64,000 bases of DNA from Polydactylus sextarius (lineage: Eukaryota; Chordata; Actinopteri; Polynemidae). Below, piece after piece: positions 1-13,216 of this stretch. Numbering within the stretch: the first letter of the stretch is position 1; every line of letters starts with the position of its first letter. The stretch is from NCBI GenBank assembly GCA_016801845.1, contig CM028927.1, positions 17,856,501 through 17,920,500 of the forward strand, given 5' to 3'. The notes beneath the pieces were generated by a model. That model did no database searches, was not told where the DNA came from, and was given only the letters and a program-made list of their open reading frames with translations. The position numbers and the translations under genes were made by a program.

Positions 1-1906
1 TTTCATCTTGTTTATTCGACCTGGATGCAGAGTTGAATTAAACAGTAGCATTTCTTGAATTTGAGGTTTATTTCCACTTCTGTTTTTGTGTTTTTTGTGA
101 GTCATTGCTTTGGGAGTTGTCATCTCTGGATGTGGTGATCTTCTGTGGTTTCTCGTTTCTCTTTTCTCTTTCTATCTGATCACTGCTTTTTACACGAACT
201 TTAATCTCACTTCTTTATCCAGAAAATGTAATCAAAGCTCCTCACACTGTGTGACCGAATTAATTCAAACACTCGCACGACAGCTTAATCTTTCAGTCTT
301 TTCACTAAATCTGAAAAAAATCAGAACTTTGTGTCGAAATCTAATCACTTTAGTTCAAAGAGAAGATTTGTTTGCTGACGTCACAACCACCTGCATCACT
401 CTCACTGCGCCGAGGAGGAGAAAGTGAAGACTTAATCCTGAGGTTGTTGATTAAAAAAAAAACAAAAAAAAAAACTAAATTTAGGAACAAGACTATGCAA
501 TGTGCACCGAACACTGTACCTGCTGGTATGTGAGAGTCCTGTTTGAAGTAATGCGACTGTGAAATCAAACCTAAAACAGCAAAAGTTTCACAAGACAGAA
601 CATGTTCGTGTCGAGGTGTTAATCCGAAGGATGTCGGACATAATTCACTTGTTCCGCCTGACGACAACGGCAGCAGCTTTCTTTTTCTGCAGAGTTTCCT
701 CATCTTATTTATCACGACTGTTTTTCTGTAACGCTGGGAAAATATTTATTTCTAGTGATGTTTCCCTATAGAGTTTTTACTGCCAAACAGCTTCTAAAGC
801 AGCGGTTTGGGGTCGAGGCCTGAATCGTAGAGGTTGTGGGAATTTTCTAGACAGAAAAGCAGATAAATACAATGTTTATTTTTTTACTTCATTGCCTCAG
901 ACATCAAAGATTTATTAAAAGATGGTTTCAGATGAACGGATTAAGTTTTGGTGGTTTAAGATTTAAAGGAGCAGTATGTAAGATTTTATCGTAATTAATC
1001 ATAAAATGATCCTAATATGTCACCAGAGATTCAGGAATTTTATATTCACATTTTAACATTTAATTTACAGCATGTAAATCATGTTTATGTTTAGATTGAG
1101 TGTTTAGTCCTGTTGCTCCACCCACCGCTGTCTCCCTGTCACCAAGTCAGTCGCATTTCATCATCCAGGTCGTCAGTTTCCACTGAGCTGCAGCTACAAA
1201 CGTTGTGGATAACAAATGTCTGACGTTACTAAACTAAAAGGCCTCGTTACGACTCTCATCAACGTCTTGAACAAAAGGAGAAACCATCGCTGAAGCACAC
1301 ACAACATGTGTTTGAAAGATGGAGACGGATGAAAGAGCTGTTTAACATGTGCTCCAGTCCATTAGCATTAGCATTAGCATTACAGCTACCAAGGGCCGTA
1401 ATGCACAGAGGACAATTATCACCAACCCAATTTTTTAAACTATGGTATATCAAACTAGACGATGGTCCCATCAACATTTAGGAAACACTGATTGTGTTTT
1501 GCATTTCAAAAAAAAAAAAGGCCAAATCTTACATACTGCTCCTTTAAACATCAGTGTGACGTCATGAAACGTGTTTTTGGACACTTGACTGTGATATTTC
1601 AAGATTTTCTTGGAGGAATCATATAAAACTTTGGCAGAAATGTTCAATCAGACTCAAATATGAACTGATTATGTTTTGGTGGTTAAAGCTGAAATGTCAC
1701 TGTGACTTTACAACACATTTTTGGCCATAACTTGTGAATTTAAACTCTTATTTCTTACAACTGCACTGGTTTGTGGAGACAACAACCTCACTCCTGCTAC
1801 ATCAAGTTGAACCGTCACATTCGGGGCGACTGGAGGGTAAAGCAGCTTTTAATGTTCATCACACAGTTTATTAAACTGAGCATGTTTTTGTTTTGTCTTC
1901 CTGCAG
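1..1906 (+). other. Plectin 5' intron or upstream DNA with repeats
   Basis: No exon is recognised. Palindromic CRE sequences (TGACGTCA) occur at 376-383 and 1557-1564. From about 920 to 1740 there are two degenerate copies of a dispersed repeat carrying the GTTTTGGTGGTT motif, the first split by an inverted-repeat element (967-1543). The open frame at 110-427 shows no protein-like features. Confidence 0.5.
967..1543. mobile_element. Non-autonomous DNA transposon (MITE), TTAA target
   Basis: The ends are perfect inverted repeats of at least 20 bases (AGGAGCAGTATGTAAGATTT at 967, its complement ending at 1543), flanked on both sides by TTAA (963-966 and 1544-1547). TTAA duplication is typical of piggyBac-like elements. 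The 577-bp interior has no transposase. It contains a short (GCATTA)n run near 1365-1382. Confidence 0.8.
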
Positions 1907-4900
1907 ACGAACGGGACCGAGTCCAGAAAAAGACGTTTACAAAATGGGTCAACAAGCATCTGATGAAGGTAAGAACCAACTTCAGCTCTCGCTCAATAAT
2001 AATTTAGAGTTAAACATTTGGACTGATGATAAAAAAAATTTATAAGTTCACTTTTGTTCATTTGATTATACTTCTGAGGAAGAAAGAAATAAAGAAACTC
2101 GAGCTCCAAACGTCCTCAATCGACCCTCGGGTCTAAATTCCTGCCGTTTCTTTTAAATCCCACCTGGTCTCAATAGTTTGAATTACACCTAAAATCTTTC
2201 CAGAGATGCTGAACAAATCTGACTGAGTCTGAGGCTGAACGCAGCGACAGCAGATAAACTGGAAACAGTAAACAAGACAAGATGAGATTTGATTTCTCTG
2301 CTGAAACAAAATGACGTGAAATGACTTTACCACACATTATTTGTGTTGACTGTAACTTGCGTGAGTGTGAGTGGGGTGAGTCACGATCGGGGATCACATC
2401 TGGACTCCAGACCCGACTGTGAGCGGGGGGTGGGAGAGGCTCCACGAGGCTCTGCAGGGGAACAGGACCATCCTGATCCAGACCTGAATATGTTAATACT
2501 CGTGATATTTAAAAACAGAACGTGTTAAGTGTTTTTGATCCGTGAAACACTTCCTGTGTAACATGCAACTATTATTTATTTTCATTAGAGAAAGTCTATA
2601 AACCAATTAAATGAATCAATGAGGAAAAAAAAACATTGACTGGTTGCAGCTCGTTTTATTCAAATATCTTTTTGTTTTATTCTGTTGCTCAGAGGAAATG
2701 AGCTTTTGATTCAGTTAAAATGTCTCTACAAGATATAAAAACCTTCACACACACACACACACATGCAGGATTCAGGTCGACGAATCCTTGTTTTCACACG
2801 GCAACTGATGTGTGTTAAAGTGTGAGGAATGTCTGCCGTCGTCCATGTGCGTCCTGTGACACGGTGAGATCACTCACCGGCTTTTGTCGTCAAGTCCTTG
2901 TTTCTTTTGTTGGTGAAAAAGAAAAAAAAAACTCTCAGATTTCAATCCAAAAAAACTGTAGACTCACAGTCTTTGCAGAGTCACGGGAGTAAAACAATGA
3001 GGCCAAGAGTCTCGTGAAAAACTTAATGTGTCGTCCCGCGAATAATTTGAATCTTTTTTTCAGACGGAAACAGGTTTTGTCTCATGCGTCTGCGTGTTTT
3101 TGTCTTGTGTCCGTCTGTCTTCTGATCCTGAAGTTTTAAATCTTCTCTCATCAAACTGTTTCTTCTTTCCATCTTCCATCCTCCTCTTCCTCCATTTCCC
3201 ATCAGCACTGGAAGGGAGAGGTAGGTTTGTCTGTGAGCGAGAGTGTCGACTGGACGCAAACATATTCATCTGTGCCTCCTGCATGTCTGTTACCCTCTCT
3301 TTACATTTGATTTATTTCTAAAAAATCCCTCCTCATTTTAACACTGAAGTGTTTTTTTTTTTTCTTTAACTTCTGTTGTAAGAACCTCGTCTGTAGTGAA
3401 ACTATTGTTTCTACATCTTCTACTTCTGTTTTTTTCCGTGCAAAATAAAAAACTGCAAATGTAGTAATGTTTATGAAGCAGTTAGAGGCATAAATAAAGT
3501 TTATAAGTAGTTTCAGGGGTGTGATTAAACCTCAGAGGAAAACTACTTCTGTTTCACCTCCGGGCTTAATTTCTAGTTTTGGATCTTGTTCTTTTGGTTT
3601 TAATAGAAACGTCTTTTATCAACAAAACCCACTTTTTAGTATAGAAAAAGAGATTTAATATAGGAGCGTTGATAGTTTTTCTATGCAGCGACGGTTTGTA
3701 GCCAACATCTTAGTGTAGAGTTTAGATCGTCTGGTTAAACTGAGTCATCAGACCCACCCTTACTGAATTATCAAAACTATAAAAACAAAAACGTGCAACT
3801 CCAGCCCCTCGCTGTTGTCGGTGTGTTGACATCCTTCCCCTTCAGTTGTGTTATAATTATTTATTTTAATATAAAGGTTAAAGGTTAAGTTGTAAAGATA
3901 AATGTGATTTCTTTTGCTGTCATTGCTGACGACATCGGCAGCTGTTAAAAAATGACTTTTTCCTGCAGGAATCAATGAAATATCACTGAAAAATGTAACA
4001 AATCAAAATGTTTCTGTTTTTGTTTTAGGCCCAGAGACACATCACCGACCTTTACGAGGATCTGAGAGATGGACACAACCTCATCTCCCTGCTGGAGGTG
4101 CTCTCTGGAGAGACACTGGTGAGCATCATTCACGTTAAAGATTTTAGGATTTCTGCTTCAGCCGTAACCTCCTCCTGGTCCTCGTCCTCCTCCTCTCCTA
4201 CTTTCTTACTTTGCTGTCACATTTCTTCGTTGTAACCAAACTGTCTTAAATGTTTTACATATTTATATTTGTGGGCTTCTTGTCTTTACTCTTGCATGTG
4301 TTGAATTTTGATTCTCCCGGTGATATTTTTTGTGGACATTTCTGTACACGCTGAGATTACACGCAGCACTTTTTTCTTTCTTTTTTTTTTTTTTACCTGG
4401 TCTTCTTTTTGGGAACTCACCGTCCGGTGACGTAGCCTTAAAACACTAATTTTCATTTGTTGCTTCCATCTCGTAACCTTTTCTGCACTGACATGTTTGA
4501 CCCCTGGTTTTTTCCTTTCTCTAATTCCTGTTTGCTGACCTTTGCCCTGACCTCTCCCCCCCCCTCCTTTTGCCTCTGCCTTCCTTTCTTCTCTTGCGAT
4601 GCTCTTGCTGTGGTAGCCGAGGGAGCGTGACGTTGTGAGGAACGTGCGGTTGGTGAGTGGCGCCTGGACTGTGGCTGGCCGCCTCCTCGGGCGTGGCATG
4701 TGTCACCACCCCAGGTGGCTGCTGGGTTGTGCATGATGACAAGTCACTCTCCCTGTATTTGTCTCTTTTTTTGTGTCAAACATCGTCCTCTTCCATTTTA
4801 ACCGGCGAAGCAGCAGAAAGACTAAACGATCAGGTTTCATGGAGTCAGTGGGTTGAAGTGGTGGTGCATGTAGACTCTGCTCTTATTGTTTATTTTCTGG

Positions 4901-7900
4901 TTTAGTTGATAAATATTATAAAATAAAATCTTAAAGAGCAAGTTGAATAATAAAAAAATATGTCTATAAGTCAGTGTAGTTAAAGGACCATACTGAACAT
5001 CCATGTACATCACAGAGTCGTCTGCATAACAACAAACTTTCTAATGTTTTTAATCACATTATTTTCTTTTTTTTTTTTTTGATCGACCACAAACAGATAC
5101 AGTAGTTTATCTAGTGTCAATGTGTTTGAATGTGCAAACAAGAATCTTTTAATTAACATTTTAAATGAATGTTTTTGGGTTGTTCGTCCCTGTTTTTGTG
5201 ACTCGAGAAAATCCTTTAAAATTTGGCACAAACTTCTATTTAGATATGAGGTTGAACTCGTTAGAGTTTGATGGTCAAAGGTCACAATTTAAACATTAGT
5301 TGAAGCTCTAACTGGACTGAACATAAGGTGGTAAATCTGTTTTTCAATTAGTCCACGTTTGCAACATTGTTTTAAAAAAGAAATCGCAAAAATCAGAGGT
5401 GAATCCAAAATGTTGGTGCAACATCTACAAACTAACCTGATTTTTTGGAGCTTTTGCTAATATTTTAAGTTAATGTTTTAAAAAATACCACACAATCACC
5501 AAACCTATAATTAAATAAATAAAGCCACCGGTATGGTCCTTTAAAACAGTTCTGGGGTCAAATAAGAGTTGCAGAAATCATGTTTTTTCATCGTTCTGAG
5601 AAATAAAAAGCCTCAGTTTCATCATTTCAAGCTGAAATGTCGACTAATTCTGCAGCAAAGCTTCAAACTGGCTGAAAGCTTCATATTGTGAGGCACCAGT
5701 GCATGTCATGGTCATCGGGGTTTAACGCCGTCCTGCTCAGACTCAGATGTTTAAGGAACCTATGAGGTACAAGTTGTTTCAATTGTATGAGGATGTTGTT
5801 CGTAGTTCAGAGAAGAAGACTGAGGCTGATGATCGTTTGATTCATTGAGGTCGTTTCTCATCCATCATCATGCTTCCACCTGCAGTCATCTGGCTGGATC
5901 TTTAATGCACCTCAGGGTCATGTAGGGTCAGACCTGGTGAAGGGTCTGACCACACGCTTTGATCACACTCACGCACAATTTGAGTCACACTTCAAATTTG
6001 CTGTTTTCTTTTTTGTTGTTTGTTTGTTTCTTTCTTCTTTTGTTATTCTTTTAATTTTGAGTTTCAAAGCCCATGACTGTGAAGCTTAATGTAACGTAGA
6101 AACGTAGATATTTCTTTTTAAAAACACACAAAAGGTGTTGTCGGTGTCTCTTAAACACCTGATCTTCAGTCATGGGGCATTTGCTGCTTGTTGATCGTGT
6201 CAGACGTCCAGGTTCTCTTTTTTCTTTGACGCTCAGTGTTTTGTCATTTTGTTGCAGCCGCGGGAGAAAGGACGGATGCGTTTCCACAAACTGCAGAACG
6301 TCCAGATCGCATTGGACTTTCTCAAACACAGACAGGTCGGTGGAGATTTGAGAGAAAAAAAAAAGTTTTTGTTATGTAACAATAAATAAATGAATAAATA
6401 ATTTAATTGGTGTCTTCAAACTTTCAGGTCAAACTGGTCAACATCAGGAACGATGACATCGCAGATGGAAACCCCAAACTGACCCTGGGTCTGATATGGA
6501 CCATCATCCTTCACTTCCAGGTAACGAAACACATTGGTTCATAAATTTCAGCCCGTTATGACTTTTAGGGATGTCACGATTATAGATTTCCTTGATACGA
6601 TTATTGTCAGAGAATTTATCACGATTATTGTGCGTTAATTGATTTCACAACACTATGAACATGTAAAATCACATGAACACTTAAAATGAACGTCTTAAAA
6701 GTTTCTTTTATTTCTATCTTTTGATGCCAACATAAAAAATATATAGCAACAATAACCAAATAACCAAACAGTACAAGAAAAAGGACAATAATCCCACTGA
6801 CACTGAACCTCACGTTGTGTTTACACCCCAACATAATGTAACGTGAGGTGAACGTTGTGTAATCACGTTGCACTGAAAGACAAACCTGTGTCGACCTCGT
6901 ACACAGTTAATAACATTTAACTTCCTACCAATCCACTCATTTGCTGTTACGTTAAGAAAACACTGACGTGATTTAATCCAGTAACTGTGTATTTACCTTT
7001 CATGTGGTCGTCCCGCATGTTTAAAACATATCGGACATGTTTCCTCCTTTGACCGCAATTTGTTTATGGCAGCTTCACATGCCTGAAAGCCGTCGTCCAC
7101 AATGACACTCTGGTCATTTTTTGTTCTTTTGGAGCCAAATACTTCCATACGACTGATTTAATGAGCTTGTTCAGTGGAAATAACTTTGGGTCACCTCTCT
7201 TCTGCAACTTGAAAACAAAGCAACACACGTTGAAAACTGGCCGGCAACACGCGTTGCACTTAACTATGGTCCGGGCTGGCATAATATTATCCGACGGTAT
7301 TCAGGAAACGTTACGATTAATTAACCGTGGCTCTTAATATCCCGATTAATTGTGATATTGAGCAATCGTGACATCCCTAATGACATTACACCGATACAAC
7401 AAAGGTCGTCCTGATACGATTTCAATTGATTTGATTCTAAGGTCTGTGATCAATATAAGACAATATCAAACATTTAACACAATCAGCTCATATCAACTCA
7501 CAAAAAACATCAAAAATGTACTTTAACACTTTTATGTCTTTGCTCTTTGAGGTTTCTAAATCAAAAACAATATTCTTTTTGATAAAATAAACATCCTGTT
7601 GTTCAATAAAGTGCCACATTTCTTGTGTGTAAGTTAACTTAAAGAGGCTCGATGACCTTTTATATATATTAATATTAACATAAACCATAAAGAAACAAAG
7701 ATATTGAGATATAAACCATCACATCCTATAAAACTAAACTGAAAGAACTTACTATTTTACTACTTTACTATTTTTATTACTTAAAGTAGAATCACTTCAC
7801 TCATTTTAAATAGACTCAGACTCAAATAGTGATGATATTTTATCAGTTAAAACTTAAAAATAACCCAAGTCACCACATCTCTCTTATTTTTAAATAACCA

Positions 7901-10900
7901 TGTATTTTAAATATGACGATATGAATAATTTAATCTGTCGTCACACCTCTGGTTTTTAACGGCTACTTTTTCTGTAAATGTTTCTAATAAAAGCAGTGAA
8001 CATATTTAAATGTATGAGAAAGGAACCGGCTGAGTCGTGCTGGGGAACAGCTGAGTCACATTTCCTGAACAACGGCCGGTGTTTATGTTTGACTTTTACA
8101 TAAGATCAGATTCTTCCATTCTGTGACTAAACGTGCATTTACTTTCATTACATTGTGATTTGATTACTTCCGTTAGAAAAGCGCAGTAAAGGAAAATCAA
8201 AGTGCTGTTCTCCTGCCTGCGGTTCAATCATCAGCTTCAGTTTAGCTTCATGTTGACACAGCAGTAACAGCGCAGCAGAGTCCAGCGGACAATCACTTCC
8301 AAATGGCTTTTATTGGAACATTTGGCAGCACTTAGCTTCTCGTACACAACTACCACCACGAAGACTAAACACTGAGAAAAGACCCGTTCATTCATTTAAC
8401 ATGTCAGTAAAATTCAAAGCCTTTTTTTTTTTTTCTTATTCTTTCTCTATAGGTCTAAATCTAGAGTAGAGTCAAACATAAACAGTCTAATGTCTCTTTT
8501 CCACTAAACCGTTCTAGTGCGACTCGACTCAGTTTGGTAGCAGACACGTTGTTTTCATCACAGTTTGGTTCCTCCTCCACGTGAACTGCTGCGACGTCAC
8601 GACACTAAAACATCAGTCAACATTAATGGAGGACATGGAGGAGACGCTGTACGTGTTGCTGGGTTAGCTCATGACGAGGCTGCTACGGCGACGGCTATCA
8701 CTGTTGTCGCTGTTTAAAAATGGAGCTTGATTATTTTGTTGACGCTGTCTCAGATCAACTGGCGTCTGGTGGCAGCTTGTGAAGACACTCCCTCTGACCA
8801 ATCAGTGGCCGGCGTCTGTTCACGTCATGTTTTAGTATCGACTCAGATCGACTGGTAAAAGAAAAGTGAGCAGAGCCGTGTTGAGCCGAGTCGAGTCGAG
8901 CAGCGCTAGAACGGTTTAGTGGAAAAGCTCTATAAAAGCAGACGTGTGGCAGCTGTGGAGGAAAGGATTCGTCAGAGAGTGAATGTGTTTAACAGATGAG
9001 GGGGAGCATAGGAGCATTCTTTGATGCTATAATGGCCATGATGGTTATGTTGGGATGTGGGATCCTTTCCTTCATCCCACACTGTGACTCAGTGATTCCC
9101 ATGAGGGAGGCGTGGGCGCTGGCGTGACAGGTCGGGATTCAGAAGCATCAAACTCAAACTATTTTAACCTTCATGTTTGAGTAAATCCACTCAATCATCA
9201 AGTTACAATAATCCTCAAAGCAAACTCTCAGTCTCTTTGTTTTGGCACAAGCGAGTCGCTGCAAACAATGGCTGATTCCCGCCCCGAGCTCCCACAGGTG
9301 CAGTTTACACAGCTCACTAACGTGCAGGTGATTGGTTTTAAAGTCAGGAAGCTGAGAGCTGAGATTCGTCTGCACGTTTTTTAAATATAAATAAATAATA
9401 ACCAGAGGGTGGAGGTCCTGGTAGTGTTTTTTTCCGCTCAGGGTCTGAGTCACGCTGTGCCCACGTCCGAAGCACCGGGGTTTCCCTTCTGGATGGAAAA
9501 TAGCAGAAAAGGAAGAAATGGTTTCGTTTTTCCCCTCCTCCGCCCTTTCCTCAAGTGAAATTATTAGCTCTGCTGTGACTCATGAAGCCAGAGACACTGA
9601 TAAATCAGAGAAATGTATCAAAACTGCAAAAGCACCATTTGATTTGACGCATAATTTGCAGTTAATATTCTGTAAACTAACTGAAACAGAGGTGGTGAAT
9701 ATTTTAGTTCGTTGATGAGAAGATGGAAAAACTTTAAAACTTAAACTAAAAGACTTTTTTTTCCTGATTTCCTGCGATTGTTGTGCAAATTCTTCTCGTG
9801 TGCAGAGAGCAGCCGCCCTTCTGCTGCATCAAACAGACCAAAAACAAACAACGCAGACTTTTCATAAGAGCCGTCAGAACGTCTGATTATAGATATGGTA
9901 CAGACGACAACTAGCGGGTGGTAGATTAATGCTCAGCGAGGCAAACACAGGCTGCCAAATCACAACTAGTGGAAAAAAAAAAAAAAAAAACCAGCCTCGA
10001 TGGAAAAGAGCTGAAATTTACCAGAAACATCTGAATTGATTAAATCTGCAGTTTATTTTATACTCAGTCGTTTTTACGCATTAAATAATAAAAAAAGAAA
10101 GATATCAGTGTGTTCCTGTGACTCATAGCTCAACCCCGCAGCTCTTAAAAAACAAATGAATAGAAATTTGCCTGTTGAGGTTTTGTTACCGAGTCCAACA
10201 CTCATTTACAGCCGCTGAGCTGTAAATAAAAGTATTTATCGAGATTTTTTTTGTAACATTTTTTGTTTAAAACACAGTATATCTTTTGTACGACTCTTTG
10301 ACTCAGTGACAGTTTAACTCGTATGATTTCTGATTTTGGTTTCTCTTAATTACAAAGCTTCTGTATTTCTTTTCCAAAACAGTGAATGTGATGGATTAAA
10401 AGTAAAAGTGATGGTTGTAATTTGAGGTTTTAAAAATGTGAGTCATCTCAAAAAGTCTGGAAGAAATCAGTGGATAGAGCTTCAATTATGTTTAATATGT
10501 CACAGAGAAAATGATGAAAAACTCAACTCACTGTTGTTGCTTCATATTTGATTTATTCTGTTTAATTTATTTTACGTGACCTTCGGCTCCGTCTCCTCCT
10601 CCGTCAGATCTCAGACATTCAGGTGAACGGTCAGTCGGACGACATGACGGCCAAAGAGAAGCTGCTGCTCTGGTCTCAGCGGATGGTGGAGGGATACCAG
10701 GGCCTGCGCTGCGACAACTTCACCACCAGCTGGAGAGACGGGAAACTGTTCAACGCCATCATACACAAGCACAGGTGAGACGTGGGTCACAAAGTTAAAA
10801 AAACAAACCAAAAAAAACAAAACAAAAACCCTGAAATGACGTCGTCACACCGAAGCATTTTCTCTTGTCCGGACTCGAGAACGTTTAACACATACATTTT

Positions 10901-13216
10901 ACTGACAGTCTCTGTGACCTTCGTCTTTTCATGTTTTATTATTTTTATTTACTGCCGTCGGTTCAGAGGAATGTCAAATTAATATTTGTGTTTTACGGTT
11001 GTGACCTGGACTTGTCAGGACAAGTCAGATCGTTTTTAGTAAATCAAACACTGACGACTGATTGACTGAATTGTTGCTGCTTTAATTTATCTCCCCTCAA
11101 TTAAATATTTATTATTAACAATTAATAAACATGATAAAGACATTTCAAAGTGTCTTTTTAAACCTGTTTGCCAACTGAACATGTTTTATTGGACACTAAT
11201 GATCTGTGCATTATATATAATGACAGTGCTGTTTTATTGTGATGATTAAAAACTTTAAAATGTCTTTATCTGGTATCTGAATCTGAACAAATTGTTTAAA
11301 GGAGAAGTTGAAGTTTTTCTTTTCCTAAAAAGCAGCTTCAATTCATATTAGTTTCAGTGGCTTTTTAAAATTTTTACTGAAGGAAAAAAGACAATATGTG
11401 TACTTAACAACGCCGTGGCAACCAAACAGACAATGACACAGTCTGGGAATGAAAATGTTTGGGACGTGAAACATCGACAGCAGCGGTTTCTGCAAAATGT
11501 TTCACCACTTTTTCCGTCACTGGCCTCAGTCCAAGCTGCTGCTGCTGCTGCTGCAGCCTCAGCTCGGCCCAGTGAGGAAACTCCAAACTCATAACAGCCG
11601 CCCTTCGAGTCTACAGGAGGCGTCTGCTCTCTCTCTCTCTCTCTCTCTCTCTCTGCTCCAACCACGTCCTCTCTTCTCTGGGTGGAGTGCCACTTTCAGT
11701 CTTTGTGCTGAATAAAACCCTGCAGGATCGTTTTCTCCGCAAGAGACGAAAAAAAAAAAGAAAAGAAAAACAAAACATGTACAACTGGAGCTGGCAGCTG
11801 TGAGAGTGAGAAGACATGGGCTTTTTTCTTTTGGGTGTATCACTCTAATTTGAGAAAAGTTTACCCTGGAGGTATGCTCACTGGAGGCTTGGCAGGTCGA
11901 AGCAAAACACAGGTACGATCACTGTTCGGCTGTAGATTCTTTCCCGGCGGAGGAAGAGCAGGATGCAAAGAGCTGCAGAGGAGCAGAGACGACTCGGTTA
12001 CAGACTTTTGGCTGGAAACACACAACAGGAAAAGGAGTAAATTACAAACAGAGATCACCGCTGGATACGAGCAAAGATGTTGTCGCTCTAAATAAGACTG
12101 CGGTTACAACTTTTTCTTTTTTTTTTCTGGAAAATAAAAGCTCGGAAACTTTGTTACGATGTTGAAGATGAAGCGCAAGTTTCGCTCCAAGGGGCGTCTG
12201 AACAGCGCCTCCAGCAGCACGGTGGGATCCGTCAGCGACCTGGACGACCGGGTCATCATGCTGTGCGACGACATCCCCGTGGAAAACTCCTACGACTCGG
12301 ACCGAGTCTCCCGCAGCACCGGGGTGCGCTCCAGCCGAGGATCCCACAACGAAGAACAGGAATCTGGTTCAGATGCTCATGTCATCCACCTGAGCCGGGA
12401 CAGGCGGTCCTACAGACAGGCCTGCTATGTGGACAGAGAACCGCCCCGTGGTCACACAGAATACTACATCCAGAGAGTGGTGCAAGTGTACGAATACTTC
12501 CAATGTGCTTTGTTTGTTTGTGCTCCGTGTCCTCAGAGTGACTCTGTTTGGTATTTCTGGGCACAAGATGTTATATTATTATCACCCAAGATTATGAGAT
12601 GCTCACTGCTTGTGCCTACTTGTTATTAGACTGCAGTTATCTCTGTGGTGAAGTGCACTCCAAGGTAGTGTCTGTCTAGTTTGCATATAAATAAGTGCAG
12701 GAATTTTAAGCTTCCTCTGGGTGGCGGGAGGTTGGGGGGGTGCTCCTGTTTTTGCTTGCCCTTTCTGGCACCGGGACAGACAGGGTGATCGATCTGCCTC
12801 CAGCAACAAATGTAACAAACCCACCAGTTATGGCTGGCAGGTTTTAAAAAAAGATTTAAGCTCTTAAATCTATTTCCTTGTGTGTTCTGTCTGCAGGCCC
12901 ACTCTGATTGACATGAGTCAAGTTTACCGACAGAGCAACCAGGAGAACCTGGAGCAGGCCTTCAGCGTCGCAGAGAGAGATCTGGGCGTCACCAGACTGC
13001 TGGACCCCGAGGGTGAGACGACTTATTATTTACTTTCAGGGACATTTTCCCTCAAGTAACATTATTTTATTCATTTATTTTTAAATCCTCTTTTTCTGTC
13101 TCTCTGCAGACGTTGATGTGACACATCCAGATGAGAAATCCATCATCACGTACGTCTCCTCTCTGTACGACGTCATGCCGAGAGTACCGGACGTTCAGGA
13201 CGGTGTTAAAGCCAAC
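1907..13216 (+). CDS. plec: Plectin actin-binding domain exons (CH1 and CH2)
   Basis: Seven constitutive exons: 1907-1968, 4029-4118, 6258-6335, 6428-6520, 10608-10774, 12897-13012 and 13110-13216. The first four encode CH1 (from DERDRVQKKTF to GLIWTIILHFQ); the next three encode CH2 (from ISDIQVNGQSDDM through YVSSLYDVMPRVP). In plectin this tandem CH module binds F-actin and the beta-4 integrin cytoplasmic tail. All boundaries have AG acceptors and GT donors, and the phases chain correctly (phase 2 after 10774, phase 1 after 13012). Two optional microexons sit between constitutive exons and are listed separately. The intron 6521-10607 is long for this gene (4.1 kb) because it holds two transposon-like insertions. 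Confidence 0.93.

Noticed and set aside
110..427. Open frame at the 5' end as a plectin first exon
   Set aside because: No donor with the single leftover base needed by the exon at 1907 and no resemblance to known plectin N-termini.
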